The notes under the pieces are model-generated. The model did not search any database and was not told the DNA's origin. It was given only the letters and a program-made list of their open reading frames with translations. Below are positions 28,441 to 37,390 of a stretch of 64,000 bases of DNA, piece by piece; the stretch's first letter is position 1, and each line of letters begins with the position of its first letter. A program made the position numbers and the translations under genes. The stretch spans positions 2,521,501 to 2,585,500 of the forward strand of contig NZ_CP051630.1 of the NCBI RefSeq assembly GCF_012848855.1. The letters run 5' to 3'. Source of the DNA: Pyruvatibacter mobilis (GTDB taxonomy: Bacteria > Pseudomonadota > Alphaproteobacteria > CGMCC-115125).

Positions 28441-30400
28441 CCTCTTCCCAGAGCCGCCATTGAGCGTTGAGGTTCCAGCTGGCCTCACGCAACCGAGGCT
28501 TTGGGTGCGGCGTCTGAAGATCTGGGCCGAACCTGGCGGCGAAGTCATCCGTGATATCGAGCTTCGGCCCGGATTAAATATCATCTGGTCTCCGGACGGA
28601 GGTGATGATCCCGTTGGGTCCCAAGCCGGTATTGGCCACGGCAGCGGCAAGACACTGCTCTGTCGGCTGCTCCGCTACTGCCTCGGGGAGACCCGATTTG
28701 CCGATGAGGTGCAACGCGACGCAATCTCCACGGCGTTCCTGAATGGCGTTGTCGGCGCTGAAGTCATGCTGGACGGTATCTGCTGGGCCGTCGCCCGACC
28801 TCTCGGCGTTAACAGAAAACACTTTGCGATCGAGGGGGGTGACCTGGATACCGTTGCCTCGATGGAAGGTACCGCATCTGGTATCGAACCTTTACTGGAC
28901 GCCATTGAGAACAACATCCTTGGGAACCAAACGGCCCAGCTCGCGCGGCTACCATCAGGGCAAAAAGCTTGGCCAGTGGCTCTGGCCTGGGCCTCACGGG
29001 ATCAGGAGTGCCGGTTCAACAATGTACTCGAATGGCGGTCGCCTTCGTCGGAGTCGGACGCGCCACAACCCGCAAGCGGCGAAGCCAAAGGCCCCCGACT
29101 GCTCGCGCTACGCGCATTTGTTAACGCGATTACTGAAGACGAGCAGGCCGCACGAAGCCGCGAACAACAGACTGCCAGTGAGCTTGAGAATTCGAAGCGG
29201 CAGAAGTCCTTCCTGGAATGGGATCAACAACGCCGGATTGAGCGACTCATTCGTGATCTGGGATTGGACGGAGAGTCCCTTCCAGAGATGCCGTTGCTCA
29301 TAGACTCCTTAAAGTCGGTTGCAGAAGAACGCCTTGCAGCTGCTGCGAAGTTGCCCGCGGGTGATAAGGGTGAGTTGGCTGCGGCCCGCCGTGATCTTCA
29401 GAACGCAAGCACCCAGCTGCGAGAACTCGAACTGAAACTCGAACGTCTGAATGCACAAAAGCCAGTCGAAGAGAAACTCCTGGCACAAATCAACAGCGCG
29501 CTACCAGGCCTTTCAGCTGCCGCTCAAACCGCCGCGACCCCTGTCTGCCCAATCTGTGAGGTGCCTATCGATAAGGTTCTCGCTGACGGCTGTAAACTGT
29601 CTCACAAACTGCATGACGAAGCTGAATGTCGAGCGCGCTGGGAAGCGCAACGTCGAGAGGCAAGTGATCAGCAAGCCAAGATCGATGGCCTGAGATCAGA
29701 GATCGAGGCTAGCAAGCCTCAAATCGCTATAGCGCAGCAGGCGAGGCAACAGGCGGAAGATAGGGTTCGTCGGCTCGAGCAGGCGGCTGATGCCCGAAAC
29801 TCAACTTGGCGCTCTGCGACAAGATACGTCGATGACGTCCAGCGTTCCGCTGACCTGGTCGACGAACTGGAGAAAGCAAAAGTCGGTATCAGCGCTCTTG
29901 ATGGCGACCTGCAGCGCGCGCGCGAACAGCTTCGGGGCTTCGAAGGTAAGCAGGCCAAAGCAATTCATGCGATATCTGAGAAATTCTCTGCGATAATCCG
30001 ATTGCTACTCGGGGAAGAGGCGAAAGGCACCGTTCGTCTCACTGGCAAGGGTATCGACTTAACGGTTGACGTCGGAGGAGACCGCCGGACGGCTGCTATT
30101 CAATCGCTCAAGGTTCTTGCGTTCGACCTCGCTTGTCTCTGTCTAAGTATTGAGGGCCGAACGCGGATCCCCGCATTCTTCATCCATGACAGCCCACGCG
30201 AAGCAGATCTCGGTCAGACCATCTACGAAAGATATTTCCAGATACTGCTCGATATCGAAGAGCGACTTGCCGGTGCAGTATTTCAATATGTGATCACGAC
30301 CACAACGAAGCCCCCAGTATCGCTCAATCAACTGCCGTGGCGTCGCGAGGTATTGCGAGGCGAGCCGGGCGATCAACGCTTGCTCCGGCGCAATTTGTAA
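28424..30400 (+). CDS. SMC/Rad50-like ATPase with CxxC hook
   Basis: A 658-aa ATPase with Walker A GHGSGKT (71-77), long coiled coils, a CPIC motif at about residue 377 in the middle of the coil (zinc-hook-like, with a further Cys/His-rich stretch after it) and a C-terminal half-site ending FFIHDSPREADLG, where Walker B-type acidic residues are expected. It resembles DUF2326-type or other stand-alone SMC-like proteins of defence loci. The start at 28424 (MPQPDDLF) overlaps the methylase by 17 bp; an ATG at 28400 would overlap by 41 bp. It could sense DNA ends or topology, but that is inference. The next gene follows after 17 bp. Confidence 0.82.
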   Translation: MPQPDDLFPEPPLSVEVPAGLTQPRLWVRRLKIWAEPGGEVIRDIELRPGLNIIWSPDGGDDPVGSQAGIGHGSGKTLLCRLLRYCLGETRFADEVQRDAISTAFLNGVVGAEVMLDGICWAVARPLGVNRKHFAIEGGDLDTVASMEGTASGIEPLLDAIENNILGNQTAQLARLPSGQKAWPVALAWASRDQECRFNNVLEWRSPSSESDAPQPASGEAKGPRLLALRAFVNAITEDEQAARSREQQTASELENSKRQKSFLEWDQQRRIERLIRDLGLDGESLPEMPLLIDSLKSVAEERLAAAAKLPAGDKGELAAARRDLQNASTQLRELELKLERLNAQKPVEEKLLAQINSALPGLSAAAQTAATPVCPICEVPIDKVLADGCKLSHKLHDEAECRARWEAQRREASDQQAKIDGLRSEIEASKPQIAIAQQARQQAEDRVRRLEQAADARNSTWRSATRYVDDVQRSADLVDELEKAKVGISALDGDLQRAREQLRGFEGKQAKAIHAISEKFSAIIRLLLGEEAKGTVRLTGKGIDLTVDVGGDRRTAAIQSLKVLAFDLACLCLSIEGRTRIPAFFIHDSPREADLGQTIYERYFQILLDIEERLAGAVFQYVITTTTKPPVSLNQLPWRREVLRGEPGDQRLLRRNL

Positions 30401-30417
30401 AAAACGGAACTCAACCC

Positions 30418-32238
30418 ATGCAAACTGGAATATTGTCAGTACAGAGATTGTTTGATCGCGAGGTACACTACGCCGTCCCGCTCTATCAGCGCCCTTATGT
30501 CTGGAACGAAGAAGAACAGTGGCGGCCACTATGGGATGATTTGTGCCCTCTCGCCGATATGGTCGCGCAAGGAAAAGAGGGGCGCGCTCACTTCCTGGGC
30601 GCGTCGGTACAGGAAGTGATCCCGGTTCCGGCTGGCACCACTGAAGTCCGCCGCGTTATTGACGGCCAACAGCGGATGACAACGCTTCAGATACTTCTAA
30701 AAGCATTTCGCGACGTTGCCGTTGCCTTGGGCCATCCAAACTATGGCGATGCCGTATTACCTCTCGTTCGAAACCGGGACCCACTGATCGTTGACAACGC
30801 CAAGAAGCAAAAACTTTGGCCAACTCGCGCCGATCAGTCAGACTATCAGCAAGTGATGGACGCGCATTCTCCTTCAGGGTTGTTGCTAGCACTTGGGAAG
30901 CCGGAACAGTCCTATCCTCTGGAAAATCACGCGATCGCTAACGCTTACCTGTTCTTTTACCGTGAGATCGTTTCCTGGGTCGAAGCCTCCGAGGGGAACA
31001 TCGAGGAACGTCTGAAGGGACTATATGGCGCGATCCGCGACCGTCTGAGGCTCGTCGTGATAGATTTGGACGATAAGGACGACGCCCAGGCGATCTTCGA
31101 AACGCTGAATGCGCGAGGAGCTCCCTTATTGTCAGCGGACCTTGTGAAGAACTCTCTGCTGAGCGACTTGTCGCCTTCCGAGGCGGAGGACGCCTATCGG
31201 ATGTACTGGCAGAGCTTTGATGCGAACGGTGCTTTCTGGCGCAAACTCATCGGCCGTGGCCACGCACAGAGAGCACGAATAGAGACCTTTCTGCAAAACG
31301 CATTGACGCTGATGACGGGCGAAGCGGTAAGTGCTGGTCACTTGTACAACGCATATCGTGATTTCGCTGCCACTGAAGAAGCAGGAAGCGCCAAGGATAT
31401 GTTGGCCAGGTTCAAACGTCTGGGCGACATCTTTTACAAACTTCAACAACCTCAATATGATCGCCGTCTATCGGACTTCTTCTACCGCCTTGGCGTCCTA
31501 GACGTCGTGACTGCTTGGCCGTTTATTTTGGCTCTGTACGAGAAGTACGAGGACAGGCCAGCCACCGTCAAAAATGTACTCATCGATCTGGAGAGCTATC
31601 TGGTCCGTCGAATGGTATGTCGTTTGAGCACCAGAGGCTACGGCAGCGCATTTTCAAAACTGGCGGGCATCGTCAAAAGTGCAGATGCCGATATTCAAGC
31701 AGCTATTCGTGCGGAGTTGCTTGATGGTACAGCTGAAGTTGATCGCTTCCCGACAGACGAAGAGTTCGAACGAGCGTGGACTTCCAACCCTCTTTATCAA
31801 AACTTGACGCGCCCAAGGATCAGAATGCTTCTTGAGGCGATGGAGGAGGCCGCCCGTACTGGATTTGCGGAAACAGATAGGGCTCCGAGGAATCTGACGG
31901 TCGAGCACGTCATGCCGCAAGGCTGGCGCGAAAACTGGGCAGTGTTATCAAACGTTCGCGCAGACGAACGCGATGTGAGAATTCACACGATTGGAAATCT
32001 GACGTTGTTGAATGGTAAGTTCAACACATACCAGTCTAATCGACCATGGGACTGCGTAGGCGAAGACCTGTCAGCTCCGCAAAGTGTTGGAAAAAGAGAG
32101 AACCTAAAAAAGCACACAACCCTCGCGCTCAACCGGGAGCTTTGTGAAGAAGAAACGTGGACAGAGACCCAGATATCCGATCGGGCCAAAACCCTTTTTG
32201 ATTATGCGAAAAGTATCTGGGCAAGACCGTCGGCATAA
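30418..32238 (+). CDS. GmrSD-like DUF262/DUF1524 protein
   Basis: A 606-aa protein with an N-terminal DUF262 ParB-like NTPase/nuclease domain (VPLYQRPYVW at about 20, and the signature VIDGQQRMTTLQ at about 80) and a C-terminal DUF1524 His-Me nuclease domain (NLTVEHVMPQGW at about 495, then HTIGNLTLLNGKFN at about 524). This is the layout of the GmrSD type IV restriction family and of BrxU-like proteins, which cut modified phage DNA. Here it is the penultimate gene of the helicase-methylase operon, with its stop overlapping the HNH gene. An in-frame upstream extension to 30337 lies within the preceding gene and is rejected. Its target modification is unknown. Confidence 0.9.
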   Translation: MQTGILSVQRLFDREVHYAVPLYQRPYVWNEEEQWRPLWDDLCPLADMVAQGKEGRAHFLGASVQEVIPVPAGTTEVRRVIDGQQRMTTLQILLKAFRDVAVALGHPNYGDAVLPLVRNRDPLIVDNAKKQKLWPTRADQSDYQQVMDAHSPSGLLLALGKPEQSYPLENHAIANAYLFFYREIVSWVEASEGNIEERLKGLYGAIRDRLRLVVIDLDDKDDAQAIFETLNARGAPLLSADLVKNSLLSDLSPSEAEDAYRMYWQSFDANGAFWRKLIGRGHAQRARIETFLQNALTLMTGEAVSAGHLYNAYRDFAATEEAGSAKDMLARFKRLGDIFYKLQQPQYDRRLSDFFYRLGVLDVVTAWPFILALYEKYEDRPATVKNVLIDLESYLVRRMVCRLSTRGYGSAFSKLAGIVKSADADIQAAIRAELLDGTAEVDRFPTDEEFERAWTSNPLYQNLTRPRIRMLLEAMEEAARTGFAETDRAPRNLTVEHVMPQGWRENWAVLSNVRADERDVRIHTIGNLTLLNGKFNTYQSNRPWDCVGEDLSAPQSVGKRENLKKHTTLALNRELCEEETWTETQISDRAKTLFDYAKSIWARPSA

Positions 32239-32996
32239 TGAGTATCGTCGCGCCCCAATCCTTCGTCGTTTCAACCGAGTGCAGCAAGGCTGCCGAACAG
32301 AACGGTTTTCGTCGTCGACTTGGCGAAACAGACGGGTGGGCGGCGTTCCAGTCGACAACGGCGCAAGGGACAATCTGGCTCGCCGCCGAAGGGGCACCGG
32401 GGCCATGGTACTTGGCGCTGGATCATTCCGGTGTGATCGCTGAAGCAGGTCTTGCAACGGCGGCTGTGAATGGCCCGGGCAAAGCGCGTTTCAGGTTCGA
32501 GTCGCTCCGGGAACTCTATGCCGTGCTACCTCGTATCTATGCGCTCGCCGCAAGCCTTCCGGATGCGCCGCTTCGGGTTTTCGAGAAGGAGATTGAAGGC
32601 CTTCCCAGATCGACGGAAGCCGAGCGACTCGTCGTTCAGCGGATCGGACAGGGTGTGTTCCGCGAGAGCTTGCTGGAATACTGGGATGGGAAATGCCCTC
32701 TCACTGGGATCGATGATGCTGCCTTGCTGCGCGCCTCTCACATCATTCCCTGGAAAGACTGTGCGTCAGATGCTGAGCGCCTCGATGTGCACAACGGTCT
32801 TCTGCTTTCGGCGCTTTGGGACGCAGCCTTCGACAGAGGTCTGGTGACCTTCGATGACGGTGGAGAGCCTCAATACTCTTCGATCCTTGGATGGTCTGCG
32901 CGGGAAAATCTCAATTGGACAACGCCGATTGCGTTGACCCAAAGCCACACTGTCCGGCTGGCATGGCATAGGAGCAATGTCTTCGTTACCGGCTGA
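32238..32996 (+). CDS. HNH endonuclease
   Basis: A 252-aa protein whose C-terminal half has an HNH nuclease signature: CPLTGI (about 153), ASHIIPWKDC (His-containing core, about 165) and LDVHNGLLLSALWDAAFDRG (Asn/His residues, about 183-200). This is the subfamily often annotated as HNH endonuclease of restriction systems. The N-terminal 110 residues have no motif I recognise and may bind the target or a partner. It overlaps the GmrSD-like gene by 1 bp and ends the plus-strand operon, meeting the relaxase gene tail to tail. Confidence 0.88.
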   Translation: MSIVAPQSFVVSTECSKAAEQNGFRRRLGETDGWAAFQSTTAQGTIWLAAEGAPGPWYLALDHSGVIAEAGLATAAVNGPGKARFRFESLRELYAVLPRIYALAASLPDAPLRVFEKEIEGLPRSTEAERLVVQRIGQGVFRESLLEYWDGKCPLTGIDDAALLRASHIIPWKDCASDAERLDVHNGLLLSALWDAAFDRGLVTFDDGGEPQYSSILGWSARENLNWTTPIALTQSHTVRLAWHRSNVFVTG

Positions 32997-33021
32997 ATGA
33001 TGCTGGGTAGATTGGCGGGCC

Positions 33022-34953
33022 TCACCGCCCAATCCCCCTCGCACGGCCCACGCTCCAGTCGAGGCCGCCTGCGCGGGCTTTCACGCTGATTTCCGCGCCG
33101 CGATAGCGCTCCAGTTCAGGTCGCCAGGGGACGAGGGTAAATTCCTTCGCGCGCACCACCAGAGCGAACCGGCCCTGGGCAAGGTCCACGGGACGCTCAT
33201 AGACACCGCTGATAGCCATGCCGTCTTCGAGTTTCAGGAATGCGCCTTTGCCTTCAATTCCATTAGCGGCGGATTTCAGTTCTTCGGCGGCGAGACGGTC
33301 CCTCATGCCGGGCTTCAATTGACCATCCTCTCCGAGCCAGCCTTCACGCTCCAGAAAGGCGCGCCTCGCGCTGAGCGCTGATGCGGTTTCCTGGCCAAAC
33401 CCTTTGCCCGTCAGACTTCCGTGATCCACGCCGTCCAGCCAGACAGGTGCGTGCCGCTCGATCTGCGCTTCAACAGACAGCCAGGATTTCACCTCCAGCC
33501 GCACGCCGCCGGTGCGTGCGGTTTCGAAGCTTGCGGCCTTGGCCAGATAATCGGCACCAATCGCAAAACGACCGTCTGGATCACGGGTCACGAGGCCTGC
33601 CCGCCGCATAGCTTCGAGGCGGCGGATATGGGCAAGGCGATAGTCTGGCCGTGATGCGGGATCGAAAGCCTCGTGCGACGCTTCAGAATACATCCCTCCA
33701 TTCAACGCGGCGATGCGGGCAATGGTCCTGTCGGAGGCGCGCGCGGCCCCGGCTGCGGGCGAAATCTCCACCACAGCATCTTTCGGCGGCACGGCGCCCG
33801 GCAGGGTCTCACCGAGGCTGACATGCCAGCGCTCGCCATCGAGGGCTTCGAGGATGAGATAGCGGCGATTGCGAGGTTCGTCCTCGGGGCCGTCGGTGAC
33901 GACCCGTCCGACAACCGCGCGGGTATGTTCATGGCCCGGATCATAGACCCTGCCAGAGAGGCCGTCGCCTGTATTGAAGGCGGCGGCGATTTCACGGATG
34001 CGGTCACCGTCGCGGCCAATGGCCTGAAGCCGGTCCTTCCAGCCCTCTTCAAGCGCGAAGGCTCCATCGCCGCGCGCGGACGCAAGTCCCAGCCCTCGCA
34101 AATGCTTCAGCCTTCGCTGGATCAGCGCACGCTCAAACCGGCTCAGTTTCTTAAAGGCCTCAGGCCGTGTCATGTCGCCGTTTCGCGCAAGCCGTTCGAT
34201 CTTCCTATCGAGCCGTGTCAGCCGGCCCGCTGTGACGTCGCGTTCCTGAGCGCGGGCAATCTCGAGATCGCGGCGGGGGCCGAGTTCATCTGACACGATC
34301 GCGCTGGCGCGCTCGCGAAGGCCCTCGGTCAGATAATCGCGGGCGATGACCAGATCGCGTCCCATCTGATCCTTGCCGCGCACGACGATATGGGTGTGGG
34401 GATGGCCGGTATTGTGGTGATCGACGGCGACCCAGTCGAGCCTTGTGCCGAGATCCTTTTCGGCCTGCGCCATCAGGGCGCGCACGGTCTCTTTCATGTC
34501 GCCGAGTTCTGAGGCGTCCTCGGGCGACACGATGAAGCGAAACTGATGGCGGTCAGCGGCGCTGCGCTCTTCGAACAGGGACCCGTCCATTCTGTTTGCG
34601 TCCCGGCCATAGAGTTCACCGCCTTCGCCGTCCCGGTCGACACCGTCGCGCTGGATGTATCGAAGATGGGCTCTGAAGGCGGCCTGGCCGAGGCCTTGCC
34701 CAGCGCGTGCTATGTGGAGTTTCACCACGACGCGCCGCATGCGAAATTTCGGGTGCGGCGTCTGGCGAAACTGGCTTGCCCGTCCCGCGCCGCTGCCACG
34801 GGCCATCTGAGCCCCGCTGAAAGCGGACTTGCCGGGCCTTGAAGACAGTCGCCGCGCGGCGCGTTTGAGCTCGGCCCTGAACCGCCTGCCGCCTGTGGCT
34901 CCAGCATCGCGCAGGCGCCCAAGGCGCGGGGTGAATTCATCCTCCCCGCTCAT
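33022..34953 (-). CDS. VirD2-like relaxase with DUF3363
   Basis: A 643-aa MOB_P-type relaxase. The N-terminal domain includes the RYIQRDGV region, GSLFEERS and the metal-binding histidine triad in the stretch HHNTGHPHTHIVVRG (about residues 175-190). The C-terminal half matches DUF3363, usual for this alphaproteobacterial ICE group. It should nick oriT and lead the single strand into the recipient. The ATG at 34953 follows an AGAGGCG and is adjacent to inverted repeats that may be the oriT. It is not transcribed with the defence operon, which faces it. Confidence 0.93.
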   Translation of the reverse strand: MSGEDEFTPRLGRLRDAGATGGRRFRAELKRAARRLSSRPGKSAFSGAQMARGSGAGRASQFRQTPHPKFRMRRVVVKLHIARAGQGLGQAAFRAHLRYIQRDGVDRDGEGGELYGRDANRMDGSLFEERSAADRHQFRFIVSPEDASELGDMKETVRALMAQAEKDLGTRLDWVAVDHHNTGHPHTHIVVRGKDQMGRDLVIARDYLTEGLRERASAIVSDELGPRRDLEIARAQERDVTAGRLTRLDRKIERLARNGDMTRPEAFKKLSRFERALIQRRLKHLRGLGLASARGDGAFALEEGWKDRLQAIGRDGDRIREIAAAFNTGDGLSGRVYDPGHEHTRAVVGRVVTDGPEDEPRNRRYLILEALDGERWHVSLGETLPGAVPPKDAVVEISPAAGAARASDRTIARIAALNGGMYSEASHEAFDPASRPDYRLAHIRRLEAMRRAGLVTRDPDGRFAIGADYLAKAASFETARTGGVRLEVKSWLSVEAQIERHAPVWLDGVDHGSLTGKGFGQETASALSARRAFLEREGWLGEDGQLKPGMRDRLAAEELKSAANGIEGKGAFLKLEDGMAISGVYERPVDLAQGRFALVVRAKEFTLVPWRPELERYRGAEISVKARAGGLDWSVGRARGIGR

Positions 34954-34964
34954 GGCGAAAACGC

Positions 34965-35150
34965 CTCTGGCGCCCTCTCAACCCCTTGTGATATATGGGT
35001 TTTTCTAAAAAGAGGGCGCCACAAGGTTTTGCAAGAGGCGCCAAAAAAATGATGTGCAGACAAGGGGTTAAGGGGCCGAGGGCGCCAACCCTTTAATCTT
35101 GCCCTCCGGGTCCGCACATCCATTCCTTGCCAATCCTTGCAAGCGCTTGC
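34965..35150. other. Candidate origin of transfer (nested inverted repeats)
   Basis: The roughly 200 bp relaxase/traF gap is AT-richer than the flanks and full of symmetric sequence. GGCGCCCTCT (34969-34978) pairs exactly with AGAGGGCGCC (35011-35020). AACCCCTTG (34980-34988) pairs exactly with CAAGGGGTT (35061-35069). More GAGGGCGCC/GAGGCGCC copies lie at about 35035-35042 and 35079-35087, and a perfect palindrome GCAAGCGCTTGC lies at 35139-35150. Its position directly upstream of the relaxase is where MOB_P elements carry oriT. The nick site was not identified with confidence. Confidence 0.5.
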
Positions 35151-35161
35151 GAGATCGCCGG

Positions 35162-35662
35162 TCATCGCTGTTTCCACAGCAGGGTCGCCACACCCTCGAG
35201 ATCGCTGTCCTGCATGATCCCGAAATAGCGCCCATCGAGGGATCGGGGATGCTCATTAAGGAGAAAAACCTCGCCGTCCTGGAGCACATGACAGCCCTGC
35301 CAGCGCGGTAAACTGAGGCCGCCGGGCGCGTGCAAAATCACTTCGGCAACTTGCGTCTGATTGATCAGGATGGTCTCGTTTTCGCGGCAGATTTCATCGC
35401 CGGGAAGCGCTGCAATCCGCTTCACCAATGGCCAGTCCGTGCCTGTAAATCCGTTTTCAGAAGTCCATCTTGCGGCCTCTGAGCTGGCAGAGACGACGGC
35501 CCACCCGTTCAGGGTGAGCGGGCCGTCGCTCCGCCAGTAGAGGCCAATAGGCGCGCTTTCCGTGCGGTTCCAGATGAGCCGGTTCTGATCGACCAGAACG
35601 CTTGCTGCACCCATCATCGCGATGGCGAGGCCCGTGAGGATAAGAGCCGATCTTCGCCTCAC
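35162..35662 (-). CDS. traF: TraF-like S26 conjugal signal peptidase
   Basis: A 166-aa S26-family serine peptidase like RP4 TraF, which processes the TrbC pilin. It has an N-terminal membrane anchor (LILTGLAIAMMGAASVLV), a Ser-containing SAPIGLYW motif (nucleophile) and a Lys-containing VKRIAALPGDEIC motif (general base), then SLDGRYFG near the C-terminus. The stop codon of the upstream AlpA-like gene overlaps its start by 4 bp, so they are coupled. Confidence 0.93.
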   Translation of the reverse strand: MRRRSALILTGLAIAMMGAASVLVDQNRLIWNRTESAPIGLYWRSDGPLTLNGWAVVSASSEAARWTSENGFTGTDWPLVKRIAALPGDEICRENETILINQTQVAEVILHAPGGLSLPRWQGCHVLQDGEVFLLNEHPRSLDGRYFGIMQDSDLEGVATLLWKQR

Positions 35663-35886
35663 GGCCGCACCCGTGTCGCGCTATCCTTGAACTTTCTGCG
35701 CTCGGACCATTCGATGAGATCATCGATGTGATAGAAGACGAGTCCACCATGTTTGCGGTAGCTCGGCCCGCCTCCGATCCAGCGATAATGCTCAAGAGTT
35801 GAACGGGTCAGCCCGAGATAATCTGCGGCTTCCTGAGCGCGTAAGAACGGGCTCTTGCGCCCGCCATTTTCATGTGTGTCTGTCAT
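35659..35886 (-). CDS. AlpA-like helix-turn-helix regulator
   Basis: A 75-aa protein with a MerR/excisionase-like winged helix-turn-helix (FLRAQEAADYLGLTRSTLEHYR) and the typical wing GGLVFYHIDDLIEWSERR. Small proteins of this type on ICEs control excision or transfer genes. The ATG at 35886 gives the family start; a longer in-frame reading to 35943 starts in the intergenic region. It is coupled to traF. Confidence 0.88.
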   Translation of the reverse strand: MTDTHENGGRKSPFLRAQEAADYLGLTRSTLEHYRWIGGGPSYRKHGGLVFYHIDDLIEWSERRKFKDSATRVRP

Positions 35887-35960
35887 TGTGATCTGTCCTT
35901 TCCGGTCGCTTCGGGACCGGGGAAAGATCAGCACAGCTTGCAAGATTTCAGGGGGATCGT

Positions 35961-36800
35961 TCAGCCGGTGGCGGCCAGCGATCCCCCTTCAGACCGGGCT
36001 GGAGTCATCAGATCGAGATAGCCGCCCTGCATCAGGGAGAGGCCTTTCTTGCGGAGCCTGCGCATGCGGTTTCGCACGCTCTCATCAGGCGATTTATAAC
36101 GCTCGCTCCCATCCTCTTCGCCGTAAATCACCATCGCCGCGTCACGATGGGAGCCGCCTTCAAGGTGAACATCGAGGGCGATCAAGGCATCACGCAAGCC
36201 AAGGGCGGTGCTGGTCCATTGCGGGCCTGCAGGCGGCTCGGGAAGGAAGCCTTCATAGACCATTTTCAGCCTGCGAAGCGTCTCCACCTTCGCGTCAACG
36301 GGCCCGAAAAATCGCAGCATGAAACGCAAATCAACATCGCCCAGAAGCAAGCTGTCGCCCTCGCAGCGCAGCTGGATTGTGCGCTTGCAATAGACGATCC
36401 GAAGGTGCTGCGTGCCGTCATGATCGATGAAGAGCGACCGGCGACAGGTCAGCCGCGAAAGGTTGAACAGGCCCTCAAGGCAGCGATCCCGAAGGCTCGG
36501 TTCAACCGCGCGGACATCCACAGTGGTCACCCGATGATTGGCCTCTTCGGTCCAGAAGATCGGGGCATCGAGACAGCTGCGTCGGGGGCTGACGAAGAAG
36601 GAAAGACCAAAACGCGCCGCATCCGGTTCGGGCCTCGAGAGCTCAAGGATTTCCATGCCGCAGGGTCGGCTCGTTCGCGTCAAAGCGCCGTCGCAATGAT
36701 CGGCATGCGCGTTTGCATAATCGGGCCAGCGGCGGGCGAATTCCCAGGCCCAGCTGCCCAGCGTCACGTTCTTGAGATAGGCGTAGTCGTCTGCATTCAA
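35961..36800 (-). CDS. DUF6499/DUF2285 domain protein
   Basis: A 279-aa ICE accessory protein. The N-terminus (YLKNVTLGSWAWEFARRWP) matches the DUF6499 module and the C-terminus (residues about 190-270) the DUF2285 module. The C-terminal region is basic and may bind DNA. These proteins are regularly found beside AlpA-like regulators and relaxase genes on alphaproteobacterial ICEs and are suspected to regulate excision or transfer; function is otherwise unknown. It lies 75 bp upstream of the AlpA-like gene. Confidence 0.85.
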   Translation of the reverse strand: MNADDYAYLKNVTLGSWAWEFARRWPDYANAHADHCDGALTRTSRPCGMEILELSRPEPDAARFGLSFFVSPRRSCLDAPIFWTEEANHRVTTVDVRAVEPSLRDRCLEGLFNLSRLTCRRSLFIDHDGTQHLRIVYCKRTIQLRCEGDSLLLGDVDLRFMLRFFGPVDAKVETLRRLKMVYEGFLPEPPAGPQWTSTALGLRDALIALDVHLEGGSHRDAAMVIYGEEDGSERYKSPDESVRNRMRRLRKKGLSLMQGGYLDLMTPARSEGGSLAATG

Positions 36801-36892
36801 ACGCTGAAAATCCTTGGGCCTTCTTCAATCTTCAAGAGCAAAATGCGTGCCAACACGCGGGCTAGGCGAGGAGCTGTTGGCATGAAAGCAAA

Positions 36893-36927
36893 CACAAAAA
36901 CCGCCCCGAAGGTGATCTCCGGAGCGG
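36893..36927 (-). terminator. Rho-independent terminator after DUF736 gene
   Basis: Reading the minus strand, CCGCTCCG and CGGGGCGG form an 8-bp stem (one G-U) with an 11-base loop, followed directly by TTTTTGTGTTT. It lies 24 bp past the DUF736 stop codon and should separate that gene from the DUF2285 unit. Confidence 0.75.
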
Positions 36928-36950
36928 CTCATTGGCGATGGATCGGACCC

Positions 36951-37274
36951 CTAATCCCGCGGGTTCCAGAGGATCACGTGACGGCCCTTTTTGCCTTTCA
37001 CGGGGGCGAGGTTCGCGTAAATCTTGCGCGGGCCGATCTGCGGGTCTGCGAGCGTGATCGAGACATATTCGCGGCCTGAAGCCTTGGCTTTGCGAAGCCA
37101 CCCGCCGCCGATTTCGGTCGAGGTTTCGCCGGCGAAGATGCGGTAGTCGGGCTGTCCGTCGGCGGCTTTCTCCGCATTCTTCTCGATGCGGATGGCAGCC
37201 GAGAGGTTCATCATTGCAAGAGCGCCTTCGAAGCCGGTCTTGGTCTCAGAGACATATCCGAGTGCGTTGGCCAT
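36951..37274 (-). CDS. DUF736 family protein (second copy)
   Basis: A 107-aa DUF736 protein (MANALGYVSETKTGFEG start, IWNPRD end). It is a different paralogue from the one at 2660-2974 and of the longer type that starts with the YVSETKTGFEG motif. Function is unknown; this family marks conjugative elements. A strong inverted repeat lies 117 bp upstream, and a terminator follows. Confidence 0.87.
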   Translation of the reverse strand: MANALGYVSETKTGFEGALAMMNLSAAIRIEKNAEKAADGQPDYRIFAGETSTEIGGGWLRKAKASGREYVSITLADPQIGPRKIYANLAPVKGKKGRHVILWNPRD

Positions 37275-37390
37275 GGTGTGGTTCCTTTCGTTTCCATGTG
37301 TCTGAGAGGACCCCTTGTCCCCGTCGACGCCGGACCGAAAGGACGGCGCAGGGCGGGCCTGAACCGCTCGCGGGCGAAACGTAGTGGAGC

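Noticed and set aside
33012-33036. Imperfect ATTGGCGG/CCGCCCAAT hairpin between the HNH and relaxase genes as a bidirectional terminator
   Set aside because: The stem has a bulge, overlaps the relaxase coding end and has no T-run, so the call is too weak.
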